Shown piece by piece: positions 6,820 through 14,307 of a stretch of 19,184 nt of DNA. The number at the start of each line of letters is the position of its first letter. The stretch's first letter is position 1. The stretch comes from an uncultured Caryophanales bacterium. Lineage in GTDB: Bacteria > Bacillota_I > Bacilli_A > RF39 > UBA660. The stretch covers positions 1 to 19,184 of the forward strand of contig CAMVPJ010000020.1 in assembly GCA_947169395.1 (NCBI GenBank), read 5' to 3'. The position numbers and the translations under genes were made by a program. Below the pieces are notes generated by a model. That model had not been told where the DNA came from, searched no databases, and worked only from the letters and a program-made list of their open reading frames with translations.

Positions 6820-7401
6820 ATGCGTATTAATAGTGTAGAAATGGTAATTAGTGCGGTTAGACGTAGTCAATATCCAACTGATAACAAACCAGAGTACTTA
6901 CTTGTTGGTAGATCTAATGTGGGTAAAAGTAGTTTTATTAATACTTTAATAAATAGAAAGAATTATGCAAGAACTTCTGCAACTCCAGGTAAAACTCAAA
7001 CAATAAATTTTTATTTAGTTAATGATGATTATTATTTAGTAGATGCACCAGGGTATGGATTTGCAATGTTAAGTAAAAAAAAGCAAAAGAAATTTGGTTT
7101 AATGATGGAAGACTATATTCAAAATAGACCTAATTTAAAACAAGTATTTATGCTTGTAGATTTTCGTCATAAACCATCTAATGATGACTTGCTTATGTAT
7201 AACTATTTAAAACACTATAAAATCCCTGTTACTATTGTCGGTACTAAGAGTGATAAGGTAGGTATTACTTCACATCAAAAACAAAGAAATATAATTTTAT
7301 CTGATTTAGACTTAGTAGTTGGAGATGATTTTGTTATGTTTTCTAATGTTACTAAGCAAGGTAAAAAAGAGATATATGATAAGATAGAAAGAACTATGTA
7401 G
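6820..7401 (+). CDS. engB: Ribosome biogenesis GTP-binding protein EngB (YsxC/YihA)
   Basis: Essential GTPase needed for maturation of the 50S ribosomal subunit. All G motifs are visible: G1 GRSNVGKS (30-37), G2 Thr in SATPGKT (53-59), G3 DAPG (75-78), G4 TKSD (142-145) and G5 SNVTKQG (175-181). The 193-residue length is standard. ATG 6820 follows AGAGGTGAT. It has a strong promoter of its own. The downstream orphan begins 42 nt later, and no clear terminator separates them. Confidence 0.96.
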   Translation: MRINSVEMVISAVRRSQYPTDNKPEYLLVGRSNVGKSSFINTLINRKNYARTSATPGKTQTINFYLVNDDYYLVDAPGYGFAMLSKKKQKKFGLMMEDYIQNRPNLKQVFMLVDFRHKPSNDDLLMYNYLKHYKIPVTIVGTKSDKVGITSHQKQRNIILSDLDLVVGDDFVMFSNVTKQGKKEIYDKIERTM

Positions 7402-7443
7402 ATACATAATTCTTTTTTTTACATACAATACTTTAGGTGATGT

Positions 7444-7884
7444 ATGAAAATAGATTTTATAGATAATACTTATATCGTATATTTAAATAAGTATAACATT
7501 ATTGATATGGATTTCAGTAATACGAAAGCGTTAGAAAGGGATTTAAAGAGTTTATTATTAAGATTAAAGAAACATTATAAAATAGATATTAAAGGATATT
7601 ACAATATAACTGTTTATATAGATAAATATTATGGAGCAGTATTAAAAATAGAAGAAGATAATGATTATTATGATTACTTTAATGATACTATAGCTATTAG
7701 AATGAAGAAAGTTAAAAGCAAGTTTCTATATGAGATAGACGATATTTGTTATATAGATAACTATATAGATAAGTTAAAAATAAGTATTAACAATAATAAA
7801 ATATATCTTACTATTAATAATGAATTAAATGAGTATGAATATTTAAATTTACTTGAGATATCAAATATAATCTATGATAGATAA
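7444..7884 (+). CDS. Orphan protein, 146 residues
   Basis: No family is recognised with confidence. The product is soluble, rich in Ile, Asp, Lys, Tyr and Asn. It looks like an alternating alpha/beta fold: a beta-rich start (MKIDFIDNTYIVYLN), a helix around 27-45, strands near 53-70, and a C-terminal strand-helix region. The opening pattern faintly recalls the N-terminal half of MecA-type adaptor proteins, but no diagnostic residues support that. Ribosome site TTAGGTGATGT immediately precedes the ATG. It probably rides on the engB transcript, and a promoter for the next gene starts 3 nt after its stop. Confidence 0.72.
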   Translation: MKIDFIDNTYIVYLNKYNIIDMDFSNTKALERDLKSLLLRLKKHYKIDIKGYYNITVYIDKYYGAVLKIEEDNDYYDYFNDTIAIRMKKVKSKFLYEIDDICYIDNYIDKLKISINNNKIYLTINNELNEYEYLNLLEISNIIYDR

Positions 7885-7886
7885 TT

Positions 7887-7915
7887 TTGACTATCTAATA
7901 GTTTTATCCTATAAT
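7887..7915 (+). promoter_or_regulatory. Promoter of the YqfO-like gene
   Basis: TTGACT (7887-7892), 17-nt spacer, perfect TATAAT (7910-7915). Transcription from here gives a leader of roughly 20 nt to ATG 7941, containing AGGAGA at 7925-7930. Confidence 0.85.
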
Positions 7916-7940
7916 ACTATTGTTAGGAGAATTGATAAAT

Positions 7941-8270
7941 ATGACATTTAATAAGTGTAAAATAGTTACTATGGTTCCTGTTGATAATGTAGATAGCGTA
8001 AGAGAGGCTATGTGTAGTGTGGGAGCAGGTATTATTGAAAATTATACATATTGTACTACTTCTATAAAATGCGTGGGAACATTTATGCCAAATGAACAAG
8101 CTCATCCGTATATAGGCGCAAATAACAAGTTAGAGTTTGTTGATGAGATAAGATTAGAAGTAACTTGTGAGAGTAAAAAAGTAAAAGATGTTGTAGCTAA
8201 ATTAAAACTTGTTCATCCGTATGAAGAACCTAATATAGATATATATCCGTTATTGGATTTAGATTTTTAA
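7941..8270 (+). CDS. Standalone YqfO/NIF3-insert domain protein (PII/CutA-like fold)
   Basis: The 109-residue product matches the small domain inserted in Firmicutes YqfO (NIF3 family) and found alone in many bacteria. Conserved positions visible are VPVDNVDSVREAM (12-24), G28-x-G30, Y35-x-x-C38, G46-x-F48-x-P50, HPYIG (55-59), the E69/E73 strand, and the terminal HPYEEP (92-97). The family folds like PII/CutA trimers; its molecular role is unsettled and metal or small-molecule sensing is only inferred. An in-frame TTG at 7920 exists, but ATG 7941 is chosen because AGGAGA at 7925-7930 serves it and TTG 7920 lies at the expected transcription start. The NIF3 core itself is not encoded nearby. 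The metallopeptidase gene follows after 17 nt. Confidence 0.85.
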   Translation: MTFNKCKIVTMVPVDNVDSVREAMCSVGAGIIENYTYCTTSIKCVGTFMPNEQAHPYIGANNKLEFVDEIRLEVTCESKKVKDVVAKLKLVHPYEEPNIDIYPLLDLDF

Positions 8271-8287
8271 TAAGAAGGAAATAAAAT

Positions 8288-9457
8288 ATGATAGAAGAAA
8301 TAATAAGAGAGATTAAAAATAATAAGAAATGTGAGGGTTGTGGAGCAACTAAATATGATAATTGTAAGTGTCTTTATTGCGACCATGTAAATGATAACTT
8401 AAAAGAATTAATTGATAAGCTTGTTGGTGTTTTAAAAACTACAAATAACATTGATGATAAAACATTAGTTAATCTATTATCTATTAGTGATTTAGGTATA
8501 AAAGAAATAAATACTATAATAAATGATTATAATGTAGGCGATATACTTAATAATAAATATAAATGGCTTATAGATAATAAGTTTGGAAATAGTATTTCTC
8601 CTGATGACGCAGAGTTATTTATTAATATTATAAGTAGTAATATGGTAAATATAAGTATTAAAAATACAATGATTACAATTATGATGAGATTTATGATACA
8701 AGATAAGCTTGATATTAGTAATGATAAAAAGAAAATACTTATCAAGCATTTTACAGAAATGTATTTAGGAATTAAAGTTAGAAATCCAGAGTGTATTTAT
8801 ACTAAATTAGATGATGCGAATGGTGATAACTTATATAGCTTGATTAGATTAAATGAGGAAACTGTAAATAATTATTTAAATAAAAAAGCTTATTCACAGT
8901 TACTTATGCTTATATTTCATGAATGTACTCATACATATCAAAGATATTATAAACATACTGGTGAGATAGTTAATTATTTACTTTTACTACAGAGTAAAGA
9001 AAGTATTATAAGTAAGAGATATCCTAATTATTATAACGACAATTATTACTATTATTCAGATGAGTCAGAAGCAAGATACAGGGAATATAAAGGATTACTT
9101 GACTATTTAAACGTATTAAACTTAGGATTGTCAAAAGAAAATAATGATTATTGCATTGAAATGATGAAGAAAGAGTATGAAAATGCTCAAAATGAGAATA
9201 GAGTGTTAAATGGGGACAGTACATCTGTAGATGAAATATTTAACGGTATAGAATTAACTATAGATGAGTTAAATAGATATCCACTATTAAAACTAGAATA
9301 TAAAGTAGAAAATGGCAATGTTGTTAAAAAGACTAAAGAGGAAATGGAAAATGATTATAATAACTATTTAGCAAGTACTGGGGAAAGTAAAAGAGTAGAG
9401 ATAGACTATTTATATTCTAAAATATTAGGAGAAAAGGTAAATGAAAAAAGCACGTGA
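8288..9457 (+). CDS. Predicted zinc metallopeptidase with N-terminal Cys cluster
   Basis: The 389-residue protein has HECTH at 211-215 in a hydrophobic helix (LLMLIF-HECTH), the HExxH zinc site of gluzincin/minigluzincin peptidases. SDESEARYRE (257-266) about 45 residues downstream offers E259 or E261 as third ligand. The N-terminus carries C15, C18, C26, C28 and C31, a compact zinc-ribbon-like cluster. No signal peptide or membrane segment is seen, so it is probably cytoplasmic. Residues 55-160 look alpha-helical and the C-terminal 80 residues are charged. I cannot name a family or substrate. ATG 8288 follows AAGAAGGAAAT. It is likely cotranscribed with the YqfO-like gene. Its stop codon lies inside the terminator shared with rpsD. 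Confidence 0.75.
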   Translation: MIEEIIREIKNNKKCEGCGATKYDNCKCLYCDHVNDNLKELIDKLVGVLKTTNNIDDKTLVNLLSISDLGIKEINTIINDYNVGDILNNKYKWLIDNKFGNSISPDDAELFINIISSNMVNISIKNTMITIMMRFMIQDKLDISNDKKKILIKHFTEMYLGIKVRNPECIYTKLDDANGDNLYSLIRLNEETVNNYLNKKAYSQLLMLIFHECTHTYQRYYKHTGEIVNYLLLLQSKESIISKRYPNYYNDNYYYYSDESEARYREYKGLLDYLNVLNLGLSKENNDYCIEMMKKEYENAQNENRVLNGDSTSVDEIFNGIELTIDELNRYPLLKLEYKVENGNVVKKTKEEMENDYNNYLASTGESKRVEIDYLYSKILGEKVNEKST

Positions 9458-9468
9458 TTGTGCTTTTT
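9445..9468. terminator. Bidirectional terminator between convergent genes
   Basis: AAAAAGCAC (9445-9453) and GTGCTTTTT (9460-9468) form a perfect 9-bp stem with loop GTGATT. The A and T arms provide U runs on both strands. The stops of the upstream gene (9455-9457) and of rpsD on the minus strand (9467-9469) both fall within or at the edge of this hairpin. Confidence 0.85.
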
Positions 9469-10069
9469 ATCTGTTGTAGAATTCAACGATTAATGATTCA
9501 TTGATATCTGCATTAAGTTCGCTTCTTTCTGGATATCTAACATAAGTAGCTTCCATTTTAGCTTCGTCATAGTTAATGAACTCAACTCTTTTCTTTAAAG
9601 CTTCTAATGAAGATTTAATGATTGCTAATTCTTTATCAGATTCTTTAACAGAAATTTTGTCACCAACTTTACATCTATAAGATGGAATATCAACTTTTTT
9701 ACCATTAACAGTAATATGTCCATGGTTAACTAGTTGTCTTGCTCCACGTCTTGTAGTTGCAAACCCAATACGATATACTAAGTTGTCTAAACGACTTTCT
9801 AGTAATTTTAAGAAATCTTCACCATGTACACCTTTAAGTTTACCAGCTTCAACGAAAGTTTTCTTAAATTGTTTTTCGTTTAGTCCATACATAAATCTAA
9901 CTTTTTGTTTTTCTTGTAACTGTACTCCGTAATCAGATAATTTTTTAGCACGTTTCTGTCCATGCATACCTGGTGCGTAAGGTTTCTTAGCTAATTCTTT
10001 ACCAGTTTCTAAAGTAGAGAAACCTAAACGACGACTCTTACGGTAAGTTGACTTTGTATATCTTGACAT
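9467..10069 (-). CDS. rpsD: Small ribosomal subunit protein uS4
   Basis: Primary 16S rRNA binding protein that nucleates assembly of the 30S body. The start [18 protein letters not shown], the S4 RNA-binding domain around [21 protein letters not shown] and [16 protein letters not shown], and the C-terminal end are all typical, and the 200-residue length matches Bacilli S4. It lacks the N-terminal zinc Cys motif (a C- type S4). The start is placed at 10069 because AAAGGAG lies 8 nt upstream; the longer frame to 10099 would add ten residues absent from the family. The gene stands alone on the minus strand, divergent from ezrA, an association also known in Bacillus. It is probably autoregulated through its leader. 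Confidence 0.97.
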   Translation of the reverse strand: MSRYTKSTYRKSRRLGFSTLETGKELAKKPYAPGMHGQKRAKKLSDYGVQLQEKQKVRFMYGLNEKQFKKTFVEAGKLKGVHGEDFLKLLESRLDNLVYRIGFATTRRGARQLVNHGHITVNGKKVDIPSYRCKVGDKISVKESDKELAIIKSSLEALKKRVEFINYDEAKMEATYVRYPERSELNADINESLIVEFYNR

Positions 10070-10109
10070 TTTCGCATCTCCTTTCTTCGAGGTGCGCACT
10101 TTACAAATA

Positions 10110-10215
10110 ACTAGGGTGAATATACTAATATCTTCATCTTTGCAGAAAGACTACCGATAAATCCTAAAGATAATATCCACGTTAATTACCTTAAAGTTCC
10201 TGCACTCACCCTAGT
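10110..10215 (-). promoter_or_regulatory. Structured rpsD leader, candidate S4 autoregulatory element
   Basis: Reading the minus strand, ACTAGGGTGA at the start (10215-10206) pairs perfectly with TCACCCTAGT (10119-10110), closing a domain of about 105 nt. Inside, TGCAGGAACT pairs with AGTCTTTCTGCA with small irregularities to form a second helix. Firmicutes rpsD is known to be repressed by S4 binding its own leader, and this closed multi-helix domain about 40 nt before the ribosome site fits that. The promoter suggests transcription starts near 10209, so only about the inner six pairs of the closing stem may exist in RNA. Confidence 0.7.
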
Positions 10216-10244
10216 ATTATAAGAATTTTTTTATGCGTTGTCAA
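10216..10244 (-). promoter_or_regulatory. rpsD promoter, perfect consensus
   Basis: On the minus strand TTGACA (10244-10239), exactly 17 nt, then TATAAT (10221-10216). It is the only promoter in the window with both hexamers perfect at optimal spacing, as expected for a ribosomal protein gene. Confidence 0.95.
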
Positions 10245-10285
10245 TAAGAAATAATCACATTTTATAATAAATTTAGAAAAAATAG

Positions 10286-10314
10286 TCGAAAAAAGTAATT
10301 TTTTATGGTACAAT
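10286..10314 (+). promoter_or_regulatory. ezrA promoter
   Basis: TCGAAA (10286-10291, 4 of 6), 17-nt spacer, TACAAT (10309-10314) with a TGG extension. It is divergent from the rpsD promoter, whose -35 ends 41 nt away. Confidence 0.65.
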
Positions 10315-10332
10315 CGTAGTAAGGTGGTAAAA

Positions 10333-12057
10333 ATGATAAATCTAAATGATCCAAGAGTAGTGATAATTATATCATTAGCGGCAGTAATGGTATCAATAAT
10401 TACAATGATTATCATTATTCGTAGTCGTAAAAAAAGAGTTATGAAACATGCGTTATCCGCACTTGAAATAGAAAAGAATAAAATAGCATCAAGTCCGATT
10501 GTACCTGAACTTGCTAAAGTAGAATCATTCTTAAATAATGAGAAGTTAGAAGTTATGTATAATGAATGGAGTGAAAGACTAAAAGATATAAAAGAAACAC
10601 AAGTTCCTAATCTATCTAATATGTTACTTGATGCTGAGTATTCATTAAAACAAAAAGATTATAAAAGTACTATATATAAGATAGCTAAATTAGAGATGGA
10701 ACTATATAAAGTGAAAACTAACTCAGAATTCTTACTAGGTGAGATTAAAGAAATAACTAATAGTGAATCTAAGAGTAGAAGCGCAATTACGAAATATAGG
10801 GCTCAGTATCGTGAGTTATATGATAAGTTTTCTGCAAGTAAGAGTTCATATGGTAAGTTTGCTGGAGTAGTACAGGCTCAGTTTGAAGTAATAGCTAAAA
10901 GATTTGAAGACTTTGAAACTATTATGGATAATAATGAATTTGATGAGGTTGCAACTATTATAGGGATTATTGATGAACTTTTAAAACATATGGAAATAGT
11001 TATAGAAGAAGTTCCTTCAATAGTACTACTTGTATACAATGTACTTCCTAAACGAATGGAAGAGATTGTAAATATATATAACTCTATGGTAGGTGATAAT
11101 TATCCGCTTGATTATTTAAATGTTGAAGATAATGTAACTGAAGCTAACAATAAGATTAAAGATGTAATTAGTCGTACTAAGTCATTAAATTTACAAGATA
11201 GTTTATATGAACTTAAAGTATTACTTGATTATTTTGATTCATTGTTTATTGATTTTGAAAATGAAAAAAGAGCAAGAGCTAGCTATCATGCTAAACTAGA
11301 TTCATTTAAAGAAAGATTAGATAAGATGAATGAGGTAGTAGGTGAGATTAATGAATCAATAGATAATCTAACTAATATCTATAATCTTACTGATGAAAAA
11401 GTAAAACTAATTAAAGAAGTAAGTGAGTCTTTAGTTAAAATAAATGAGAATTATAAAGCACTAGGAGATCATACTGGTAACCATACATTTGCTTATTCTC
11501 AGTTACTTAGTGAAGTGGAAGGATTAAGTAAAGAACTAGGACTTTCTGAAGAAAAATTAGATAGTGCACTTAATGAAATAGGTACAATGAGAGATGATGA
11601 AGTAAGAGCGCGTCATCAATTAGAAGAGATTAAGATGGTACTTAAAGAATCAAAAGATAAAATGCGTGATTACAACTTGCCTGTAATACCTAATAGTTAT
11701 TATATTGAGTTAAAAGAAGCATCTCTTGCAATGAATGAAATAGTAAAAGAACTAGCTAAAAAACCAATTACAATAGATGTTTTAAATACTCGCGTTGATA
11801 CAGCAAGAGATTTAGTATTAAAGTTGTATGCAAAAACTAATGACTTATTAAAGTATGCTAGAATGAGTGAAGCGGCTATTGTATATGGTAATAGATATCG
11901 TAGTAGTTTTAATGAGTTAAATAAAGAGTTAAATGCCTCAGAACAACTATTTTATAAAGGTGAATACAAAAAGTCACTAGCTAATACTTTAAATGTATTA
12001 AAGACAATAGATCCTACTATTACAAATAGGTTGAGGAAATTAAGTTTAGAAAATTAG
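10333..12057 (+). CDS. ezrA: Septation ring formation regulator EzrA
   Basis: Membrane-anchored spectrin-like protein that restrains and positions FtsZ rings in Bacilli. One N-terminal transmembrane helix (about residues 9-30) is followed by basic residues RSRKKR and more than 500 residues of helical coiled-coil repeats. The C-terminal block EAAIVYGNRYRS, then LF-KGEYKKSL, is diagnostic of EzrA. Length 574 is typical. ATG 10333 is preferred to GTG 10324 because AAGGTGGT (10321-10328) is the ribosome site and overlaps the GTG. sepF and divIVA follow with their own promoters, forming a division cluster. No terminator is visible at its end, so read-through into sepF is likely. Confidence 0.95.
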   Translation: MINLNDPRVVIIISLAAVMVSIITMIIIIRSRKKRVMKHALSALEIEKNKIASSPIVPELAKVESFLNNEKLEVMYNEWSERLKDIKETQVPNLSNMLLDAEYSLKQKDYKSTIYKIAKLEMELYKVKTNSEFLLGEIKEITNSESKSRSAITKYRAQYRELYDKFSASKSSYGKFAGVVQAQFEVIAKRFEDFETIMDNNEFDEVATIIGIIDELLKHMEIVIEEVPSIVLLVYNVLPKRMEEIVNIYNSMVGDNYPLDYLNVEDNVTEANNKIKDVISRTKSLNLQDSLYELKVLLDYFDSLFIDFENEKRARASYHAKLDSFKERLDKMNEVVGEINESIDNLTNIYNLTDEKVKLIKEVSESLVKINENYKALGDHTGNHTFAYSQLLSEVEGLSKELGLSEEKLDSALNEIGTMRDDEVRARHQLEEIKMVLKESKDKMRDYNLPVIPNSYYIELKEASLAMNEIVKELAKKPITIDVLNTRVDTARDLVLKLYAKTNDLLKYARMSEAAIVYGNRYRSSFNELNKELNASEQLFYKGEYKKSLANTLNVLKTIDPTITNRLRKLSLEN

Positions 12058-12066
12058 AAAAAATAG

Positions 12067-12095
12067 TTTCATTTTAAAATAAATTATGGTAAAAT
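12067..12095 (+). promoter_or_regulatory. Possible sepF promoter
   Basis: TTTCAT (12067-12072, 3 of 6), 17-nt spacer, TAAAAT (12090-12095) with a TGG extension. Weak -35, but the architecture repeats that of the ezrA and divIVA promoters. Confidence 0.45.
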
Positions 12096-12127
12096 GTTTA
12101 CAGTGTATAAGAATTGGAGGAGAAAAA

Positions 12128-12532
12128 ATGGGTTTTATTAAAAATTTAATGAACAAAGATAATAATGATGAAAATGAGATAAAGGAAAATGAATATTATG
12201 ATATAAAGACAGAGGATGCATATGATGAGAATGGTGGAACTAAAATGATATTACTTGAGCCACGTGCGTTTTCTGAATCACAACAAATTGCTGATCATTT
12301 AAAGAAAAGAAATACAGTTGTAGTTAACCTTAAAAGAGTAACAAGTGATCAAGCTAAAAGAATAGTTGACTTTTTAAGTGGTACTATATATGCAATAGGT
12401 GGAGATTTACAAAAGATTGGTGGAGGAATATTCTTATGTACTCCAAATAATATCAATGTTCAAGGTAAAATTACAGAAGAAACAACTGGTAAAGACATAT
12501 ATGATAATGATGATATAAATACTGAATGGTAA
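12128..12532 (+). CDS. sepF: Cell division protein SepF
   Basis: Cytoplasmic membrane-binding partner of FtsZ that tethers and shapes the division ring. The N-terminal amphipathic start [10 protein letters not shown] serves as membrane anchor, an acidic linker spans about 11-38, and the conserved SepF domain follows: [33 protein letters not shown] KRIVDFLSG, and [15 protein letters not shown]. The 134-residue size is usual. Start at ATG 12128 follows GGAGGAG by 5 nt; the in-frame ATG at 12086 lies within the proposed -10 region. Its placement before divIVA matches the ylm region of Bacilli, but ylmE, ylmG and ylmH are missing. Confidence 0.95.
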   Translation: MGFIKNLMNKDNNDENEIKENEYYDIKTEDAYDENGGTKMILLEPRAFSESQQIADHLKKRNTVVVNLKRVTSDQAKRIVDFLSGTIYAIGGDLQKIGGGIFLCTPNNINVQGKITEETTGKDIYDNDDINTEW

Positions 12533-12535
12533 TAG

Positions 12536-12564
12536 TTGTAAAAAATAAAATTTTATGATAAAAT
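12536..12564 (+). promoter_or_regulatory. divIVA promoter
   Basis: TTGTAA (12536-12541, 4 of 6), 17-nt spacer, TAAAAT (12559-12564) with a TGA extension. This may also drive the T-box operon downstream, since no clear promoter is seen between divIVA and the T-box. Confidence 0.6.
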
Positions 12565-12605
12565 ACATTCACTTTCATTAATAAATTTCGTTTAGAGGAG
12601 ATAAT

Positions 12606-13085
12606 ATGGAGAAGTTTACTAGAACCATGCGTGGATATGATCCAAGCGAGGTTAATCGTTTTTTGGATAATGTAATTAAACAAGTAGACAAAATGGTTAA
12701 ACTAATTAAAGAAAAAGATAGAGAGATTAAATTGCGTGATAAAAAGATTATGGAGTTACAGATGCATATGTCTGAAACTAATAAACTTAGGGATAAGATT
12801 GCGCAATATGAACGTATGGAGTCCACATTAAGACAAGCAATAATGATGGCTCAAAAAACTTCTGACCAAATTAAATCTAATGCATATCGTGAAAGTGAAG
12901 TAATAATAGATAATGCGAAAAAGAATGCATCAAGAATTGTAAATGAAGCATTACTTGAAGCAGAAAAAGCTGAAGTAGAAGCTAGTCGTATTAGAAGAAA
13001 TGTTGTAGTGTATAAAAGAAAATTAAAAGATTTATTACAAGCACAACTAGCAATGATAGAAGATATAGAAAAAGTTAATTTTTAA
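12606..13085 (+). CDS. divIVA: Cell division initiation protein DivIVA
   Basis: Peripheral membrane coiled-coil protein that binds negatively curved membrane at septa and poles and recruits partners. The N-terminal lipid-binding domain is clear: F4-x-R-x-MRGYDPSEVNRFLDNVI (4-24). Coiled coil runs through about 25-75 and 85-150 with heptad-like charged helices. Length 159 is similar to Bacillus DivIVA. ATG 12606 follows AGAGGAGATA. The gene ends 6 nt before the T-box domain. In Bacilli divIVA is classically followed by the ileS T-box and ileS, the order retained here apart from inserted genes. Confidence 0.95.
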   Translation: MEKFTRTMRGYDPSEVNRFLDNVIKQVDKMVKLIKEKDREIKLRDKKIMELQMHMSETNKLRDKIAQYERMESTLRQAIMMAQKTSDQIKSNAYRESEVIIDNAKKNASRIVNEALLEAEKAEVEASRIRRNVVVYKRKLKDLLQAQLAMIEDIEKVNF

Positions 13086-13090
13086 AACAA

Positions 13091-13286
13091 ATGATGAAGA
13101 CGGTATATTATGATGTATCAAGAGAGTTAGTGGCAGGTGGAAACTAATTACTAGTAATATATAGATCACTTCTGATGTTTTATCGGTAATGCGTTATAAT
13201 GTTAAGTGTATAAGTTTCTTATAAAATAGGGTGGTACCGCGATAACTTGTATTGTTGTCGTCCCTATATTATAAGAAATTTTTTTT
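13091..13286 (+). promoter_or_regulatory. T-box riboswitch, Ile (AUC) specifier
   Basis: The core AGGGTGGTACCGCG (13228-13241) is the universal T-box sequence that pairs with the tRNA acceptor end. Stem I is seen as TATATTA (13104-13110) with TAATATA and a distal TTAGT/ACTAA helix, with the specifier ATC at 13165-13167 followed by ACTTC as usual. The antiterminator is AGGG/CCCT plus CGATAAC/GTTGTCG. TTTCTTATAA-a-ATAGGG (13215-13231) also pairs with CCCTAT-a-TTATAAGAAA (13262-13278), followed by eight T: the terminator. TATAAG (13209-13214) can instead pair with CTTATA (13218-13223). Low charged isoleucine tRNA would favour read-through into the four-gene unit ending in ileS. Confidence 0.93.
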
Positions 13287-13296
13287 GGAGGTTAAT

Positions 13297-14307
13297 ATGG
13301 TTAATAGTATTGAATTAGATAGTATAAAGAAAAAGTGTGATGAGTTAGGTATATCATTAGAAAATATAAAGGGAAAAGCTTTTAATCGTTCATCATATAA
13401 GAAAATAATGAATATTTTATCCTTAGATGAATGGAAAAATGATAAATATAAAAAATTATTATGTTCTAATACTTTTCAACTGAGTGCTGAAGAAATAAAA
13501 GAAATACTAAACTTAGAATATTGGAATAAGATGGAGTATTCTAATTTATTAACCTCAACAATATGGGACTCAAATTTAAAAGAAGTAAAATCAATCCTCT
13601 CAATGTCTGAGTGGTCTGACGAAAAATTTAAACCGTTGTTAACCTCAACAATATGGAAAACAAATTCCAAAGAGGTAAAATCAATTCTTTCAATGCCGGA
13701 GTGGTCTGACGAAAAATTTAAGCCATTATTAACTTCAAATATATGGAAATCAAATTCCAAAGAGGTAAAATCAATTATTTCAATGCCAGAGTGGTCTGAT
13801 GCAAAGTTTAAATCGTTGTTAACATCGGCGATATGGAACTCAAGTTCAAAAGAGGTAAAAGAAATATTATCAATGTCAGAGTGGGAAGAACAAAAATTTA
13901 GTACGTTACTAACTTCAAGTATTTGGAATGCAAGTTATAAGAATATTAAGAAAGTTATACATATGGAAGAGTGGGATAATCCAATATATAGTAATTTGCT
14001 TACAGCTAGTATTTTAATGATTAACCCTGAGAAAATTAGGTTTTCAATTGAATTATGTAAGTATTTTAATATTGAAAAATTTATGACTGTAAATTTAGTT
14101 AGAAAGCCTCTTAATCAGGTATATGCGATTGGTAGTTATTTAATTGAACACAATATCCCGCTTGTAGATAATATGAAACTTCATCCTTTCTTTTCAATTA
14201 CAAGTAGTGTTGCAAAGAAAAGATATAATATAGATATTAAAAAGTTAGTTCAGTTATATCCGATGCCTAATGATTTATTAAAGGAAAGAAGTGAGAAACA
14301 TGTTTAA
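13297..14307 (+). CDS. Tandem 30-residue helical repeat protein in T-box operon
   Basis: I do not recognise a named family. Residues 31-240 are seven repeats with an exact period of 30, with pattern x4-KEVKSILSM-x-EWSDEKFKPLLTSxIW. Repeats 3-5 are nearly identical; repeats 1, 2 and 7 are more diverged. Each unit looks like two short helices, so the protein should be a superhelical solenoid. The most variable positions within the repeat are 1-4, 14, 17-20 and 28. The C-terminal 95 residues are non-repetitive helices (HPFFSITSS, RYNIDIKKLVQLYP) reminiscent of mTERF-like repeats, an inference from pattern only. No signal or membrane segment is present. ATG 13297 follows GGAGG by 5 nt, directly after the T-box terminator. 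It overlaps the next frame by 17 nt. Confidence 0.85.
   Translation: MVNSIELDSIKKKCDELGISLENIKGKAFNRSSYKKIMNILSLDEWKNDKYKKLLCSNTFQLSAEEIKEILNLEYWNKMEYSNLLTSTIWDSNLKEVKSILSMSEWSDEKFKPLLTSTIWKTNSKEVKSILSMPEWSDEKFKPLLTSNIWKSNSKEVKSIISMPEWSDAKFKSLLTSAIWNSSSKEVKEILSMSEWEEQKFSTLLTSSIWNASYKNIKKVIHMEEWDNPIYSNLLTASILMINPEKIRFSIELCKYFNIEKFMTVNLVRKPLNQVYAIGSYLIEHNIPLVDNMKLHPFFSITSSVAKKRYNIDIKKLVQLYPMPNDLLKERSEKHV
13387..14016 (+). repeat. Seven in-frame 90-bp tandem repeats
   Basis: Units of exactly 90 bp start at 13387, 13477, 13567, 13657, 13747, 13837 and 13927. Units 3, 4 and 5 are nearly identical at the DNA level, including synonymous positions, for example the shared segment around GAGTGGTCTGACGAAAAATT. 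That implies recent duplication or homogenisation. Copy number could vary by recombination without breaking the frame. Confidence 0.93.

Noticed and set aside
7402..7443. Promoter or terminator between engB and the 146-residue orphan
   Set aside because: TACAAT at 7424-7429 has only a 3-of-6 -35 at correct spacing, and the T-run at 7412-7420 lacks a stem.
13476..13760. Minus-strand open frame across the repeats
   Set aside because: It mirrors the repeats of the plus-strand gene, has no ribosome site, and the plus strand has T-box context and coupling.
13387..14016. Regular repeats that could suggest a CRISPR array
   Set aside because: The period is 90 bp and in frame, repeats have no distinct spacers, and the translation gives a consistent 30-residue unit. 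No cas genes are present.
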